DNA from: Globomyces pollinis-pini
Taxonomy: Eukaryota > Chytridiomycota > Chytridiomycetes > Rhizophydiales > Globomycetaceae
DNA: 21,130 nucleotides
NCBI GenBank assembly: GCA_025399215.1
Contig: MU621360.1
Coordinates: forward strand, 1-21,130
Reading direction: 5' to 3'
The position numbers were made by a program, and so were the translations under genes. The notes beneath the pieces were generated by a model. It saw only the letters and a list, made by a program, of their open reading frames with translations, had not been told where the DNA came from and ran no database searches. Below, in pieces: positions 8,562 through 19,980 of the stretch; position 1 is the stretch's first letter; the number at the start of each line of letters is the position of its first letter.

Positions 8562-9698
8562 TCAAACACTAATGATTGAAACTGGTGATTTAATATTACC
8601 AAGCACTGATTGGCGTGTAATAAATCCGTCTTTAGCCATTCGAAAAGTAATCAAATTGTGTTCATTTTGATTGCCAACTATAATATAGTCCCCAATCAGA
8701 TTGAAATCTCTTGGAAATCCAGAATTATCTACTTTGGTAGTCACTCGTTCCATCAATTGAAATTCATTTTGTGGATTTTGTGGATTAATTTTGTATGATA
8801 CAATGTCGGATTCAATACCACGATTTGATATATAGACTATATCTTGATTTGGTGATAATCGAATAGCTGCTGCTGTCTGTCGACCAAGATTTGCCATGTC
8901 GTTTAAAGTAGAAATTGAAGATCTTTGACTTAAACTACCAGTTTGTTGATTAACATCATACGAAACTAGAGTGTTTGATAATTCATTCACCAAGTACATT
9001 CGATTGCCTTCTCGGTTGATTGTTAAATGTCGTGGTCCAGAGCCTCTACCAGTGTCTACAGAAAATGGACTTGATAATTTCCCATTTGTTAAATTGAATT
9101 TGAAAATATAGATCTTGTCATTTCCTAAATCTGCTGCATATAGATATTGATTGTCTTTAGAAAACAAGACAGAATGTACATGAGGACCTTCTTGTCGAGA
9201 CGGTATTCCATAACTACCACCTTGGAAATCTGCACGATCAACAACTCGTTCTGGTATTCCATTCCTTGTTGCTACAATGGAAATATGACCTGAATAATGT
9301 GCAATGGCTAAAAATTGTCCATCTAAAGTAGATTGGATGTAGACTGCTTGAGATATACCAATATTGAATACATTCAATGGTTTCAAGGATTTGGTAGCAG
9401 AGTCAATTTCAAACGTAGATATTGTACCAATATTATTTTCACCACATGCATATAGATATCGTTTGTTATTTGAAGTTGTAAGATAGGTAGGATTCTCTCC
9501 AGTTTCTTTCACCCAATATTGGGCTTTGACTTGTAAGGATCCATTCACAGGGTCCATGTTAAAGTGGGTCAAACCTGGCCCTCCAGTATTCGTATATGCA
9601 CCCACATAAACATTCATCAAGGAAGTGTCTTGTGGAATTTTCATGGCTGATAAAAAATTAATGAAGAAATACACCACCCTCATTTCAACTAACCACAT
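8562..9698 (-). CDS. Lactonase-fold beta-propeller enzyme, 6-phosphogluconolactonase-like
   Basis: The 378-residue open frame has the hallmarks of the bacterial-type 6-phosphogluconolactonase / carboxymuconate cyclase family (seven-bladed propeller, Pfam Lactonase). These are MNVYVGAYTNTGGPGL near the start, GPHVHSVLFSKDNQYLYAADL in the middle (His pair in the presumed active site), and GSGPRHLTINREGNRMYLVN plus NELSNTLVSYD. Length matches the family (about 330-390). Possible starts are the ATGs at 9698, 9683 and 9644. The first two prefix a short hydrophobic stretch (MRVVYFFINFLSA) that could be a weak signal peptide. The third gives a protein starting directly at the propeller. A TATATAAA motif at 9751-9758 favours one of the earlier ATGs. 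The exact substrate is uncertain because fungi usually use a different 6-phosphogluconolactonase fold. Some relatives act on other lactones. Confidence 0.85.
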   Translation of the reverse strand: MWLVEMRVVYFFINFLSAMKIPQDTSLMNVYVGAYTNTGGPGLTHFNMDPVNGSLQVKAQYWVKETGENPTYLTTSNNKRYLYACGENNIGTISTFEIDSATKSLKPLNVFNIGISQAVYIQSTLDGQFLAIAHYSGHISIVATRNGIPERVVDRADFQGGSYGIPSRQEGPHVHSVLFSKDNQYLYAADLGNDKIYIFKFNLTNGKLSSPFSVDTGRGSGPRHLTINREGNRMYLVNELSNTLVSYDVNQQTGSLSQRSSISTLNDMANLGRQTAAAIRLSPNQDIVYISNRGIESDIVSYKINPQNPQNEFQLMERVTTKVDNSGFPRDFNLIGDYIIVGNQNEHNLITFRMAKDGFITRQSVLGNIKSPVSIISV

Positions 9699-9750
9699 GA
9701 ATAAACTAGAATGACAAACTGGTATGGTGAAATAGTTGAGTTGTCACGTC

Positions 9751-9773
9751 TTTATATACTATAGTTACACGTG
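9751..9773 (-). promoter_or_regulatory. TATA box and G-box-like palindrome upstream of the lactonase gene
   Basis: Read toward the gene, the palindrome CACGTG (9768-9773) is followed by TATATAAA (9751-9758), 53 bases before the first ATG. CACGTG is the core site of basic helix-loop-helix factors such as Pho4 or Cbf1 in other fungi. Its use here is inferred from motif and position only. Confidence 0.4.
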
Positions 9774-10010
9774 ACGCAAACAAACAGAACTTTTGGCACG
9801 ATGACCTGGAATTAAATTGGTAGATGTGATGATTGGTCACCTGAAATTCATCAGGAGATAAAAAATTGTTTTCGATTCGAAGAACTAGATAGGTATGTAC
9901 ACTGAATATTATTTGACCGCGATCGAAATATCAATGAAATCATTTCGTGATCTAAAATTGAATTGAAGTGAATTCAATATAGGGGTTGATTGATCAATTA
10001 TGGTCAAACA

Positions 10011-10180
10011 CATGACAACTTCATTGTACAATCAATTTAGGTATTGGTCTCATGACGACGTCCTTGAGCTAAACCTCCACATGATACTATTGTTTGGCAA
10101 ACAATCAAAGAATAATGATTTGATTGGCCAAAGTGACTGTCGCATGACCACGTCATTGAACAGTGAACTCGCCACATGAC
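10011..10180. promoter_or_regulatory. Cluster of CATGAC motifs between the lactonase and GPI13 genes
   Basis: CATGAC occurs at 10011, 10051, 10143 and 10175, with a CATGAT at 10079. Three of the five are preceded by CA (CACATGA), and two are followed closely by ACGTC. ATTGG (inverted CCAAT) also appears at about 10043 and 10123. The region is upstream of the lactonase start (by 310-480 bases) and just downstream of the GPI13 stop, so regulation of the lactonase gene is the natural reading. No gene was seen in the 547-base interval 9699-10245. Confidence 0.35.
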
Positions 10181-10245
10181 AATGGTTCAAAACAACACAA
10201 CACATTTCTGCATTAATTATGAATTACCAAAATAGTGTTAGACAA

Positions 10246-13029
10246 TTAAATATCTTTATTAAACAACTCTTCTTCAGGCTCTTCTTCGTGTTCTGGTTCA
10301 ACCAATAAAAGTTTTATAATCATGATGGCACTAGTAAAGATATACATTGATCCAAAGAATAAAAACTTTTGAGACCATACTCGAAAGGCTTGAGAATGTC
10401 TGGAAAACCATCCACAGAAAAAGATACTGACAAATAATTCAAAGGAATAAATGATTTGCATTATTGACCAGTCAGACACCATTAATGACATCAAAGGCCC
10501 ACCAAAGGTATTAAATGCAACATATATTGGTGACAGAATTGTCATTGTTTTCAAGCCAATAAACGCTATATCGTACTGAACTGATACCAACTGATTCTGG
10601 TGGCCAGTACTATAAAATGTGAGTAATCCCATCAGGAAATATAACGGCATAGTTAATGATTTCAATGATTTGGGTAACATCACCTGTGAGGAATGCATAG
10701 TCAACAAATAAATGTAAAACAATGATATTACGATCCCTCCCATTGGTTTTTGAAAGAGTACAGTCAAGATATAACATAATGGTAATAGGTTTTTCGATTG
10801 CCGTCCAAAAAGGTAATACGCGACTGTGATGTTTAGCCAAAATCCGTAAGTGAACCAATCCTTGATGGCGGATTGGTCTGCAGTAAGAATCGAATGCGAT
10901 TCTAAAGTATCCAACAACCAATAAATATTTGACATTGACAAACTTATCGACATATTTACTATGAAACGGTTTCCATATCGTCCGGAGTAGGCAGTATAAG
11001 CAACAGTCAACACAGTGATTGGAATCAAAACAAAAGGTGTCCAAATACTTGATATAGATGAAGTTGGAGATGAATAGAAGGTTGGCGTACAGTATGGGCC
11101 TTGATCAGGTCGGCATAAAGTTACGAAAGAAATAATCCTGGTGATGATAGCACAAAAAAATATCCGAATTTGCAGTCTTCGCTTCAAAGGTCCAGCGAGT
11201 GCAAAAGTGCCTAAAAACATGATACAGTGTAGAAATTGTACAAAATGTAGAATGACATGATCTTCAAAAATTATAAAACTGTCTGAACCGGCACTACCAA
11301 AAAACAAACCCATAATTAATATCCCAATTAAACTGACGGCCGAAGTGATCTTTTTGAATGGATTGAATAATTTGAAGGAGAAAAAGATTGAAAAGAGTAA
11401 CCCCAAAATCCCGAAAAAGAGACATTCATGGATACGCTTCAACGTAAGTGAGTTTGGATCTTCATGTGGATAGAACCAGATGCGAATGGGCGATAAAAAA
11501 CCAATTAAACTGCAACAGATTCCGGTAAATACCCCAACTTTTAATGACAATATTGGTATCGATTTGGTAAAATAAACGAGAAAAGTGGCCAACAACGATA
11601 AAAAGAGAATGATGATCCCCATTCCCATTAATGTATGTTCAAACCTAGACCAAATATATCTGGCGACAATTAAGGAATGTCTTAAAAACTTGACGTAGTC
11701 TATATAAACAGCCAATTTCCGTTCGCTCGTTGCATTAATATCAAGGTTAAGGTAATTTTCTTCAGCAACATTAAACAAACTAACGCTTTTTGCAAATGAT
11801 TGTTTAGCATCGCTTCGTTTGTTTGAATACGATTCTAAATACTTGGATAGTTGAATTGCGTTGATTCGAATGGTTTCAATTGCAGACTTCCAATCATCAG
11901 TCGAATCCATAAATAGTTCTGGTATCACAGTGCCTAAATTGCCAAATGGAATGTTGATACCCATTAATAGTGATAAGGTGGGTACTAAATCTATCTGTTG
12001 AACTGTTCTATGCCCTTTCCAATATGAAAAAATTGAATAATCATCTCCCAATTGTCCAACTTCTTTTACCATATGCTTGATATTGGATTTGTATGAAATT
12101 GAATTTGTGGTTAATGGAGTTTTGCTATAAAAAAACAAAGCAGCATCAATTTCTTCAAATGATTCACCACCATGGTCACCTTTCTTATCCATACCATGAT
12201 CTCCCATAATAACCACCAAAGTGTCATCATGAACCTAAATGTGAATAACAATTAATTACTTTGTCAAATATTTTGGCAAATACATCGTTCATTTCTGTCA
12301 ATTTATCACCCATGGCTACATGACCAGGACCATATCGATGACCTGCGTGGTCCACTCCCAAGAAGTGAGCTACTAAGAATCCCCAATCGTGTATTGGTTC
12401 ATCCAACATCGGCATCAGATGTGATAGTACTCCTTTATCTAATGTATGTAAATCCCAGACATCAAATGAGGGGAAGAAATGAGATTCGTTAAAGGAAGAC
12501 GGAAAGAGTCTGTCCCATGTATCATCACCTAGTGCAATCACACGATCTCGTCTTGCCAACAGTTTGGATATAATATTATCTTCTTTTAGAGCAGAGCTTG
12601 CAAAGTTGCTCCCTGCATCTACAAGGGTTGGTAAAGCACCAGTCATCATAGCCATCAGTCGTTGTAGAGTTGTAGTTGGAGGGTCAGCCAAACCTCTAAA
12701 AAGCAATGCATTTTGAGGTTCGTATTTGAGTTTATCCCTTATTATAGGGACTTTATTTATATAATGTGGACAGTCTTGATTGGCGATGGAATGGTTATAA
12801 TGAATGAAATCAAACCTCAAAGCATCTACCTAAACAAATTAATAACAATCCAATCCAATACCATGATAAACAACGTTCGATTGAACTTTGGTTTGATAGT
12901 AGAAGTTTGATCGGAAACAGTATTCAATTCAATTCTCGTTAATAAGAAACCTTCCTTGAACAAGTAAATTCCTGATAATTGAAGGATGAAGATAAGGATG
13001 GCTACCACGACTGAATTGTTGCTTTTCAT
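10246..13029 (-). CDS. GPI13: GPI ethanolamine phosphate transferase 3 (PIG-O/Gpi13 family)
   Basis: Three exons (13029-12862, 12829-12260, 12234-10246) are joined by introns of 32 nt (12830-12861) and 25 nt (12235-12259), giving 908 residues. The family adds ethanolamine phosphate to the third mannose of the GPI precursor in the ER, the group later joined to proteins. The first exon carries one N-terminal membrane segment. The lumenal alkaline-phosphatase-like domain follows with VDALRFDF (metal site), PPTTTLQRLM, LVDAGSNFA, ALGDDTWDRLFPS, VWDLHTLD, HFLGVDHAGHRYGP and IMGDHGMDKKGDHGGES. The remaining 500 residues are strongly hydrophobic, with many membrane segments. The HFLGVDHAGHRYGP and DAGSNF wording separates PIG-O from PIG-N and PIG-G. 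The first intron sits directly before the catalytic VDALRFDF, and the second eight codons before MGDHG. The gene is divergent from the kinase, with 279 bases between start codons. Confidence 0.93.
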
Positions 13030-13308
13030 TGAAGGTAGAAATTTTCAATAGGAAACGATCAACTAACGCTGAAGAACTCTTTAAAAATCAATCTTATATG
13101 ATTAATATGAATCCTTGCTGGTCTAGTATTTGAATAACTATCAATGTTTCCTCAATCAAAAGACGCGATTCAACTATGCTTCATTGAATTCGTTAACAAT
13201 TGCTTATGTAACTTGGTATATATTAATCTGATGATACCATCATGATAATGGTACGGCTAAAGAACTCTTTCCGTTGTTTGACGTGACCGTTTTCTTTACT
13301 TTTACAAA
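13030..13308. promoter_or_regulatory. Divergent promoter region between GPI13 and the NDR kinase gene
   Basis: The 279 bases separate two outward-facing start codons, so both promoters must lie here or within the genes. The region is AT-rich, with no clear TATA box for either gene. A short near-repeat, AAGAACTCTTT, occurs at about 13072 and 13260, one near each start. No small open frame or RNA gene was recognised. Confidence 0.5.
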
Positions 13309-15055
<1,747 letters not shown>

Positions 15056-16109
15056 ACCAACAAAAATATATGTTTTACTATCTAGGCAGTTTGATATTTG
15101 ATTGAGAATTGCTATTGCAAAACACAAAGCAAATGAGTATCCTTTTGAGTCAAATTTAAAAAAACTCAAACGTTGGACTATGCACTGATCAAAATAAGAT
15201 TAATTGGATAAACTATAAACGTATATTAAGGGCGTTTAAAAATCAAACTTGCAATAAATCATTCAAACGATCTTACAGAAAACATTCACATTCTTTATGT
15301 TGTTTTGATCAATTTGATCGAGTAAGTATTTTTTCCTAGTTAGAAGGTTGTAAATGCTTGTTTGATCAAAAATCATCCAACTTGGTTTGATAACTACAAT
15401 ATGTACTTTATTATAAAAATCAAACAAACTTTAGGTATTATACTATAGAAATCTAAATATCTTTAGGTTTATTATTTATCACATTCAACACAGAAATGAA
15501 CAAGTACCTATTACCAAAAGATCGCAATATTATAATCAGAATCTAAAATAAGAAATGGTCAAAAAAGGAATTATCATCAGTTATCAATTCTGAATCTCTA
15601 ATTGGACTCGTCCAGTACAGTAACGTTTCAGCAAAACAAATCTACTTCAGAACCTGATTTGGGAACAAACTGACTCAATCAATTGTGGACCATTGCTAAT
15701 AGGTAATATCCTTCCAAAAATCGAGATTTCAATACCAAGATGTAACGATCGCTTGAAGTTTGCCAAAAACAATGGTTACAGTATACGGGATGTACTTAAT
15801 AGACATGGAACAACTATTATACCTTTCCCCTCGTATCAACTATTTTTCATAAGACCGTTTGAAGAAGCAGCTTTTACCATCTACCTAGTCGTTTAGTATC
15901 CAAAACTTTTAAATCCAATTCTGTTTCCATCATACAAACCATCAACACGTAAACTGAAATGCCACAGTAGACTAGGAAAAGTTAGATACAATATGCCCAG
16001 AAAGATCACAGTCAAATTATATCCCCGATCCATTGAATAGCTCAATTCAATTTTATCCACAACAACGATATAATCAACACGAATAGAGAAAGATCGCACT
16101 CAAATACTA
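15056..16109. other. Long non-coding stretch, no gene recognised
   Basis: About 1.05 kb of AT-rich sequence follows the kinase stop. The longest open frames (about 67 codons at 15693-15896 plus and 15893-16099 minus) show no family resemblance and no convincing mini-intron joins. The minus frame could be a decayed extension of the NTPase relic that ends at 16110. No tRNA, repeat array or transposon end was found. Confidence 0.5.
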
Positions 16110-16830
16110 TCACAAACCATTGAAAAGATCTCTCCATGCCAATGAACATTGAATACCAAGGAGCTCATCAAATTTTCCATAGGCATTTCCATAATTTCCA
16201 AAAGAAACAATTCCAGAGATTCTTTTTCCAGGGATTTGTGTCATATCCAAAACGGTAGTAGCACATTCTTGCATCAAACGAGTTTTCCCTAATCCTGGTA
16301 TACCTGTGCAAACCGGTATAGGTCTGGAAGTTCGATCCGCGTTAAAACGTTCTTGATACGTCGTCAAAAAACATTTGCAGATATGCTCAAGCGATTCTTC
16401 TCGACCAGCCAAGGGAAATACTATTGTACTATTTGACATTTCTTGAGAGGATACTATTTCAGTTTTGGAAGTTGAACCAGTGGGAGAAGTAGTGTTTAAG
16501 TGATCAAAAAACATTTGCAGATATGCTCAAGCGATTCTTCTCGACCAGCCAAGGGAAATACTATTGTATTTTTTGCATTGATCATTTTTTGGAAGTATAC
16601 TGCGTCAGTTTTAGAGGTTAAACCGCGAGAAGTAGTGTTTGAGCCACAAAGCCATTCCAAGAGATCAGCAACTTGCATTTTAACTTCCACTGGTTTAAAA
16701 ACAGGTGAGAATCATCCGGACTTATTGTTTCTACTGTAAGACCATCAACAAGGATAATGAGTGGTTGCTTTGACTTAGAGCCTAGCGAACCAAGAGCAGA
16801 TAGAGGACAGCCAGTGTTTTGCTGCTATTG
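16110..16830 (-). pseudogene. Rearranged CRN relic: header end plus truncated P-loop NTPase
   Basis: On the minus strand the order is: the end of a CRN header (16830-16740, containing KQPLII and VDGLTVE, like the copy at 293), a linker region (MQVADLLEWL), then an NTPase start with Walker A TGIPGLGKTR (about 16290) and PIPVCTG just before it. This matches the CRN NTPase pattern GxxGLGKTRxxxE. The reading frame shifts at a T run near 16700. The segment before the Walker motif is present twice (140-bp tandem duplication), which also breaks the frame. Coding resemblance stops soon after Walker A, at about 16130, so Walker B, the sensor motifs and any nuclease domain are missing. It is not a working copy. 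Confidence 0.75.
16364..16643. repeat. Tandem duplication with 140-bp period inside the CRN NTPase relic
   Basis: Bases 16364-16428 and 16504-16568 are identical over 65 bases. The following parts of each unit (16429-16503 and 16569-16643) are only about two-thirds similar. Because 140 is not a multiple of three, the duplication shifts the frame. The sharp contrast between identical and diverged halves suggests recent gene conversion across part of an older duplication. Confidence 0.9.
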
Positions 16831-16870
16831 ACGAAAACGACACCACTCCTCTATCTGAACAACCACTTCA
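16812..16870 (+). pseudogene. Inverted fragment of a CRN header
   Basis: On the plus strand this stretch encodes FAAIDENDTT, matching the YFATVDQNDTT part of the header in the gene at 293. On the minus strand, immediately to its left, the next header part (NTGC, KQPLII) is present in the opposite orientation. Two neighbouring pieces of one domain therefore meet head to head, which marks an inversion breakpoint at about 16815-16825. Confidence 0.6.
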
Positions 16871-17437
16871 GGTGAGTTCATCAGTTGGAGTCGAGCTGGT
16901 TGCTTCTTCTGACTATAACTCTGAAATAATTTGCTCATTTTGTTTGATGGTAATAGTATATCGCGTTGAAGTTAGAGTACACAATATGAACATGTGGTCT
17001 GCTAAATTCTTCAAAATATCATATTCCTTCATTGATATTGACTTTTTCTATCTATTCAATACTGCTTACTATTTTGAATCAACTGTTCAATTCAATAACA
17101 TTACTTGTTACACAAACCCTCATAATTTCATAAATTCCAAAATTATACACAGAACTATATTTGAACGATTGGAATTAGGCAGAAGTGAGATGAAGGAATA
17201 CAGGTTATTAATGCGATAGATTCTCATATCACACATAATTCAATGCTTCTCATCTACAGGTTGCTCTGCAAGTTTGGTCCTCTCAAGTAGTATAGATAGA
17301 GCACCGAATGATACCATTTATTTTAAATGAAATTCTCTGATAAACTCATCCAAATTGAGGCAATATTTCTTAAACAAATCCAGTCCAGTTTAATACTTTC
17401 TTATCAAGTGTGAGAATTCTTTCCCCTAAAAAACAAA
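16871..17437. other. AT-rich spacer upstream of the second CRN gene
   Basis: A 115-codon plus frame (16872-17219) exists, but it is Phe/Tyr/Ile/Asn-rich, resembles no family and begins inside the header fragment. I treat it as chance. The last 100 bases presumably hold the promoter of the gene at 17438. No TATA box was placed confidently. No RNA gene seen. Confidence 0.45.
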
Positions 17438-18763
17438 ATGCCGCAAAAGCTCTGGGTTCAACACAACACTGCTGGAAAGATATTTGGTCCAACGAAAGTT
17501 TCTATTGAAGGATGTTCTGATGTGGATGATTTTCTCAAGGAAATCAAAAAGGAGTTCGAAATCTCAGGTCCTTCATCTCATCTCACACTCTACCAATCTG
17601 ATGGAACTACAGTGATTGATGTTGAAGTCAATCCTTCTTTATTAGCGGAAGGAAAAGCTAGAAAAAATCCTCTCGTTGTTAAAACTGTGGTCTCCTCTTC
17701 ACAAGTGCAACCAATCGATCTTGGGCTCCATTCGTTGACCACTGTGGATCTGCACATTTATGCTGCTAGGGCGACCAAGAAGTTTGAAAACATCAATGTG
17801 GAAATTCAATCTGGAAAAATTAATGTCGAGTCTTTGCTCAAGGAATATCGCTGGAAAAGACTCTACTTTTTGGAGTTCAAAACTTTATTGCAATACGATA
17901 AAGACGGATGGTCTTTGAATAATGCATTTATTGGTGGAAACGTGTACAAGTTGCGTCATGAAATTGACGATGGATATGACGAGTCTATTGGCTTCTCTGA
18001 CGCCAAAATTGAAAGAGTGGAAAAGCATTTTAATCTGCGTATCCCTCAAAGCTTCTTACCTGAAGAGGAATATCCTCAGGTAGATATCCCAAATTCCCTC
18101 TTCGAACAGCTTGTTCTTCTACGCAAACGCAATTCTTTGTTTTCGGAAACTGCTCGACGTACATTGATATCACTCTTCCTTGCCAATGCGATTGAATATG
18201 CCGATGGAGAGGAAAAGCTGCTTGTCGAAGAGGAAATGTCGTTTTCGTGTGTTTTAGAAGAAAGTGGGAAGAGAATCAAGTACAATGGACCAGTTGACTT
18301 TGCAATCGGACATTCACCCGTCGATACAAGACTGAATCAAGACTGTGCTCTTCTGGTGGTGGAAGCTAAAACAGTCGCCAAACTAGGAGAGGCCCTTGGG
18401 CAAGCTTTGGCTCAAGCTGCGACCAACTTTATAATCAGAAAACTAGAGGGCCGAGGGGTAAATGGACATCTCAAGGTATATTGGTGTATATCCGATGGAG
18501 AATCCTGGAGGTTTGGGTACATTACTGAAGGCAAAGGGGCAAAACTTGACGTTCAACAGGCTAACACAACAACCTGTTGGTTCCATCAACGTCACATGAC
18601 ACCAATGAAGGAAGAATGCTCCAAATTATTTTCATTAATTGTTTTCTGGGTTAAAAAAGCAATGGAGTCTTCGAGAACCACTAGTAGAAGGAATTCAGGA
18701 AATGTGGATGAATTTGACCTGGACAACTTGAACATTGAATTTGCTTCGGCTTCTATTGAATAA
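17438..18763 (+). CDS. CRN-like protein: header domain directly fused to a PD-(D/E)XK nuclease-like domain
   Basis: The 441-residue open frame has no intron. Residues 1-82 form a ubiquitin-like header (LWVQHNTAGKIF ... NPLVVKT), ending with the same PLxxK signature as the other CRN genes here. A helical linker follows (about 100-230). Residues 235-400 carry a restriction-like nuclease core: a helix with an alternating hydrophobic pattern, GPVDFAIG (Asp 287), LLVVEAK (Glu 309, Lys 311) and GQALAQ (Gln 322/326). This D ... ExK ... QxxxQ layout is typical of PD-(D/E)XK nucleases, and all expected acidic and lysine positions are present. No NTPase or kinase lies between header and nuclease. The C-terminal 40 residues are Ser/Asn/Asp-rich and probably disordered. 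Proposed role: DNA-targeting effector or intraspecific conflict protein, inferred from the family. No signal peptide is evident. The ATG follows CCCTAAAAAACAAA and opens the header. Confidence 0.8.
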   Translation: MPQKLWVQHNTAGKIFGPTKVSIEGCSDVDDFLKEIKKEFEISGPSSHLTLYQSDGTTVIDVEVNPSLLAEGKARKNPLVVKTVVSSSQVQPIDLGLHSLTTVDLHIYAARATKKFENINVEIQSGKINVESLLKEYRWKRLYFLEFKTLLQYDKDGWSLNNAFIGGNVYKLRHEIDDGYDESIGFSDAKIERVEKHFNLRIPQSFLPEEEYPQVDIPNSLFEQLVLLRKRNSLFSETARRTLISLFLANAIEYADGEEKLLVEEEMSFSCVLEESGKRIKYNGPVDFAIGHSPVDTRLNQDCALLVVEAKTVAKLGEALGQALAQAATNFIIRKLEGRGVNGHLKVYWCISDGESWRFGYITEGKGAKLDVQQANTTTCWFHQRHMTPMKEECSKLFSLIVFWVKKAMESSRTTSRRNSGNVDEFDLDNLNIEFASASIE

Positions 18764-18765
18764 TT

Positions 18766-19175
18766 AGATTGATTTCCTTGTGTCAGGGCTTTAATTAAAG
18801 AAATATATTTTCCAACTGTTTCTTTTAAATCTTGCATGCCGAATTTCATAGGATGCATTTTTAAATCAAGATCGCCACAAATCCAAAAAATCTTTGGATT
18901 GAATAATCCCTAAAAAAATATCGTTAAAAGTTTTGTTTACAAGTTGTAAACATTCGAAAACAAGGCTGCTTTCATTGGAAAAGAAGAACTCTTGGGGGAA
19001 GAAATCTTTGTTTCTGGCCTGGGAACGTCTAAAACAGAAGCCCTTGTTATCTCAGTCCCTTCATCAACTAGCTTGATTTTCTTGTATTACAATTCTTGAC
19101 CTCCACGACTTGCAGAAAATATATGCCTTCAGTAACAAATATGCCTTCAGTAACCATAGATCATCACTAGCAGCT
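18766..19175 (-). pseudogene. Minus-strand coding relic facing the CRN gene, with a possible 31-nt intron
   Basis: Tail-to-tail with the previous gene, the minus strand holds protein-like stretches: VTEGIYFLQVVEVKNC (about 19150-19090) and, after a GT-AG interval of 31 nt (18910-18940), GLFNPKIFWICGDLDLKMH and MKFGMQDLKETVGKYISLI (to about 18780). The final part recalls the C-terminal helix after the nuclease core in CRN proteins (compare TPMKEECSKLFSLIVFW in the neighbour), and VTEG recalls its YITEG. Stops in each frame upstream and an 18-bp tandem repeat (19121-19155) inside the VTEG motif indicate decay. The assignment to CRN is tentative. Confidence 0.35.
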
Positions 19176-19706
19176 TAGGAGCATGATGTCTTCTTTACCA
19201 ACTATAGAATAGTTTGTCCAGAACCTTCGAATATGATAGTCCCTTTCATTACCAAACACCTGGATTACTGTACATTCACTGGCCGAATCTCTATTGGAAT
19301 TTACATTCACTAGTCGAAACCTCATTGAGAGGAACCTGTAAATCGATGCAATATTGCCAGCATGTATTGATTTAGTATAACTGTTATCAGTTCAGTAACA
19401 ATCAACCAATTCTTCCTAAAGATTAGATAGATACAGAACTGCATATTGCCGGATTCTACTATTGAAAATCGAAGATGTTGCAGAGTTTATGTTGCTGTGA
19501 TATCCTAGTATTTGGTTACAGCTAATATAGAGGCTATCACATCGACATAAACAACTATTTCGAATCAAAACCATCCAGTTATGTTAAAAATAACCAATCG
19601 AGGAAATCACACAACTCACCTACCTTTCGCACAACCATGTGGATTCAGTCTGAAGATTTCGTGATGGTGATTCACTGAAGTTGATTTAGTCTATTCTTGC
19701 TAGTAT
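19176..19706. other. No gene recognised; short direct repeats
   Basis: About 530 bases without a supportable open frame. A 31-bp period direct repeat (TACATTCACT ... CGAA) lies at 19271-19331. Nothing else stands out. Position between two CRN-type relics suggests decayed effector sequence. Confidence 0.4.
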
Positions 19707-19980
19707 TCATGAATAGACGCTCCAAATTATTGGCCATAGTCTGCCATCTTGAATAACATTCACAGCTGTATCCTGATTGTAGTGCCATTCTGGAAATCTG
19801 TAGATATCATCAGCATCACAATTCTTTTGGAATTTATCCACGTTGTAGACTATCTCCATACAGGATACAGCACGCGAAAAAGTTATTGCCATTGACAACA
19901 CGCTCAACTTCACAGAGTTAATAATAATAAACGTACGAATCTTGAAGACATCTATTTTAAAATTTAAATCTGTGAGGGCA
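19707..19980 (-). pseudogene. Open minus-strand fragment of unrecognised protein, possibly CRN relic
   Basis: A minus-strand frame stays open for about 90 codons, from a stop just above 19980 to a stop at 19707. It includes LNALTDLNFKIDVFKIRTF, RAVSCMEIVYNVDKF and IYRFPEWHYNQDTAVNV. There is no good ATG at its upstream end (the usable starts are GTG at 19913 or an internal ATG at 19884). Composition looks like real protein rather than chance, and it lies between CRN-type relics, so a leftover of a nuclease- or kinase-type CRN is likely. I could not match it to a domain. Confidence 0.35.

Noticed and set aside
9644..9698. A 26- or 28-nt GT-AG intron at the start of the lactonase gene (ending TATCAG before the third ATG)
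   Set aside because: Removing it from the frame of the first ATG runs into a stop or shifts the propeller frame. It could only be a leader intron, which I cannot support.
10610..11044. 144-codon minus-strand frame with many Cys and Tyr
   Set aside because: It lies inside the long GPI13 exon in a different frame; the GPI13 frame has clear membrane segments and family motifs.
15693..15896. Possible small gene after the kinase
   Set aside because: Only 67 codons, no homology recalled, no mini-intron joins extending it.
16872..17219. 115-codon plus-strand frame
   Set aside because: AT-driven composition, starts within a CRN header fragment, no recognisable domain.
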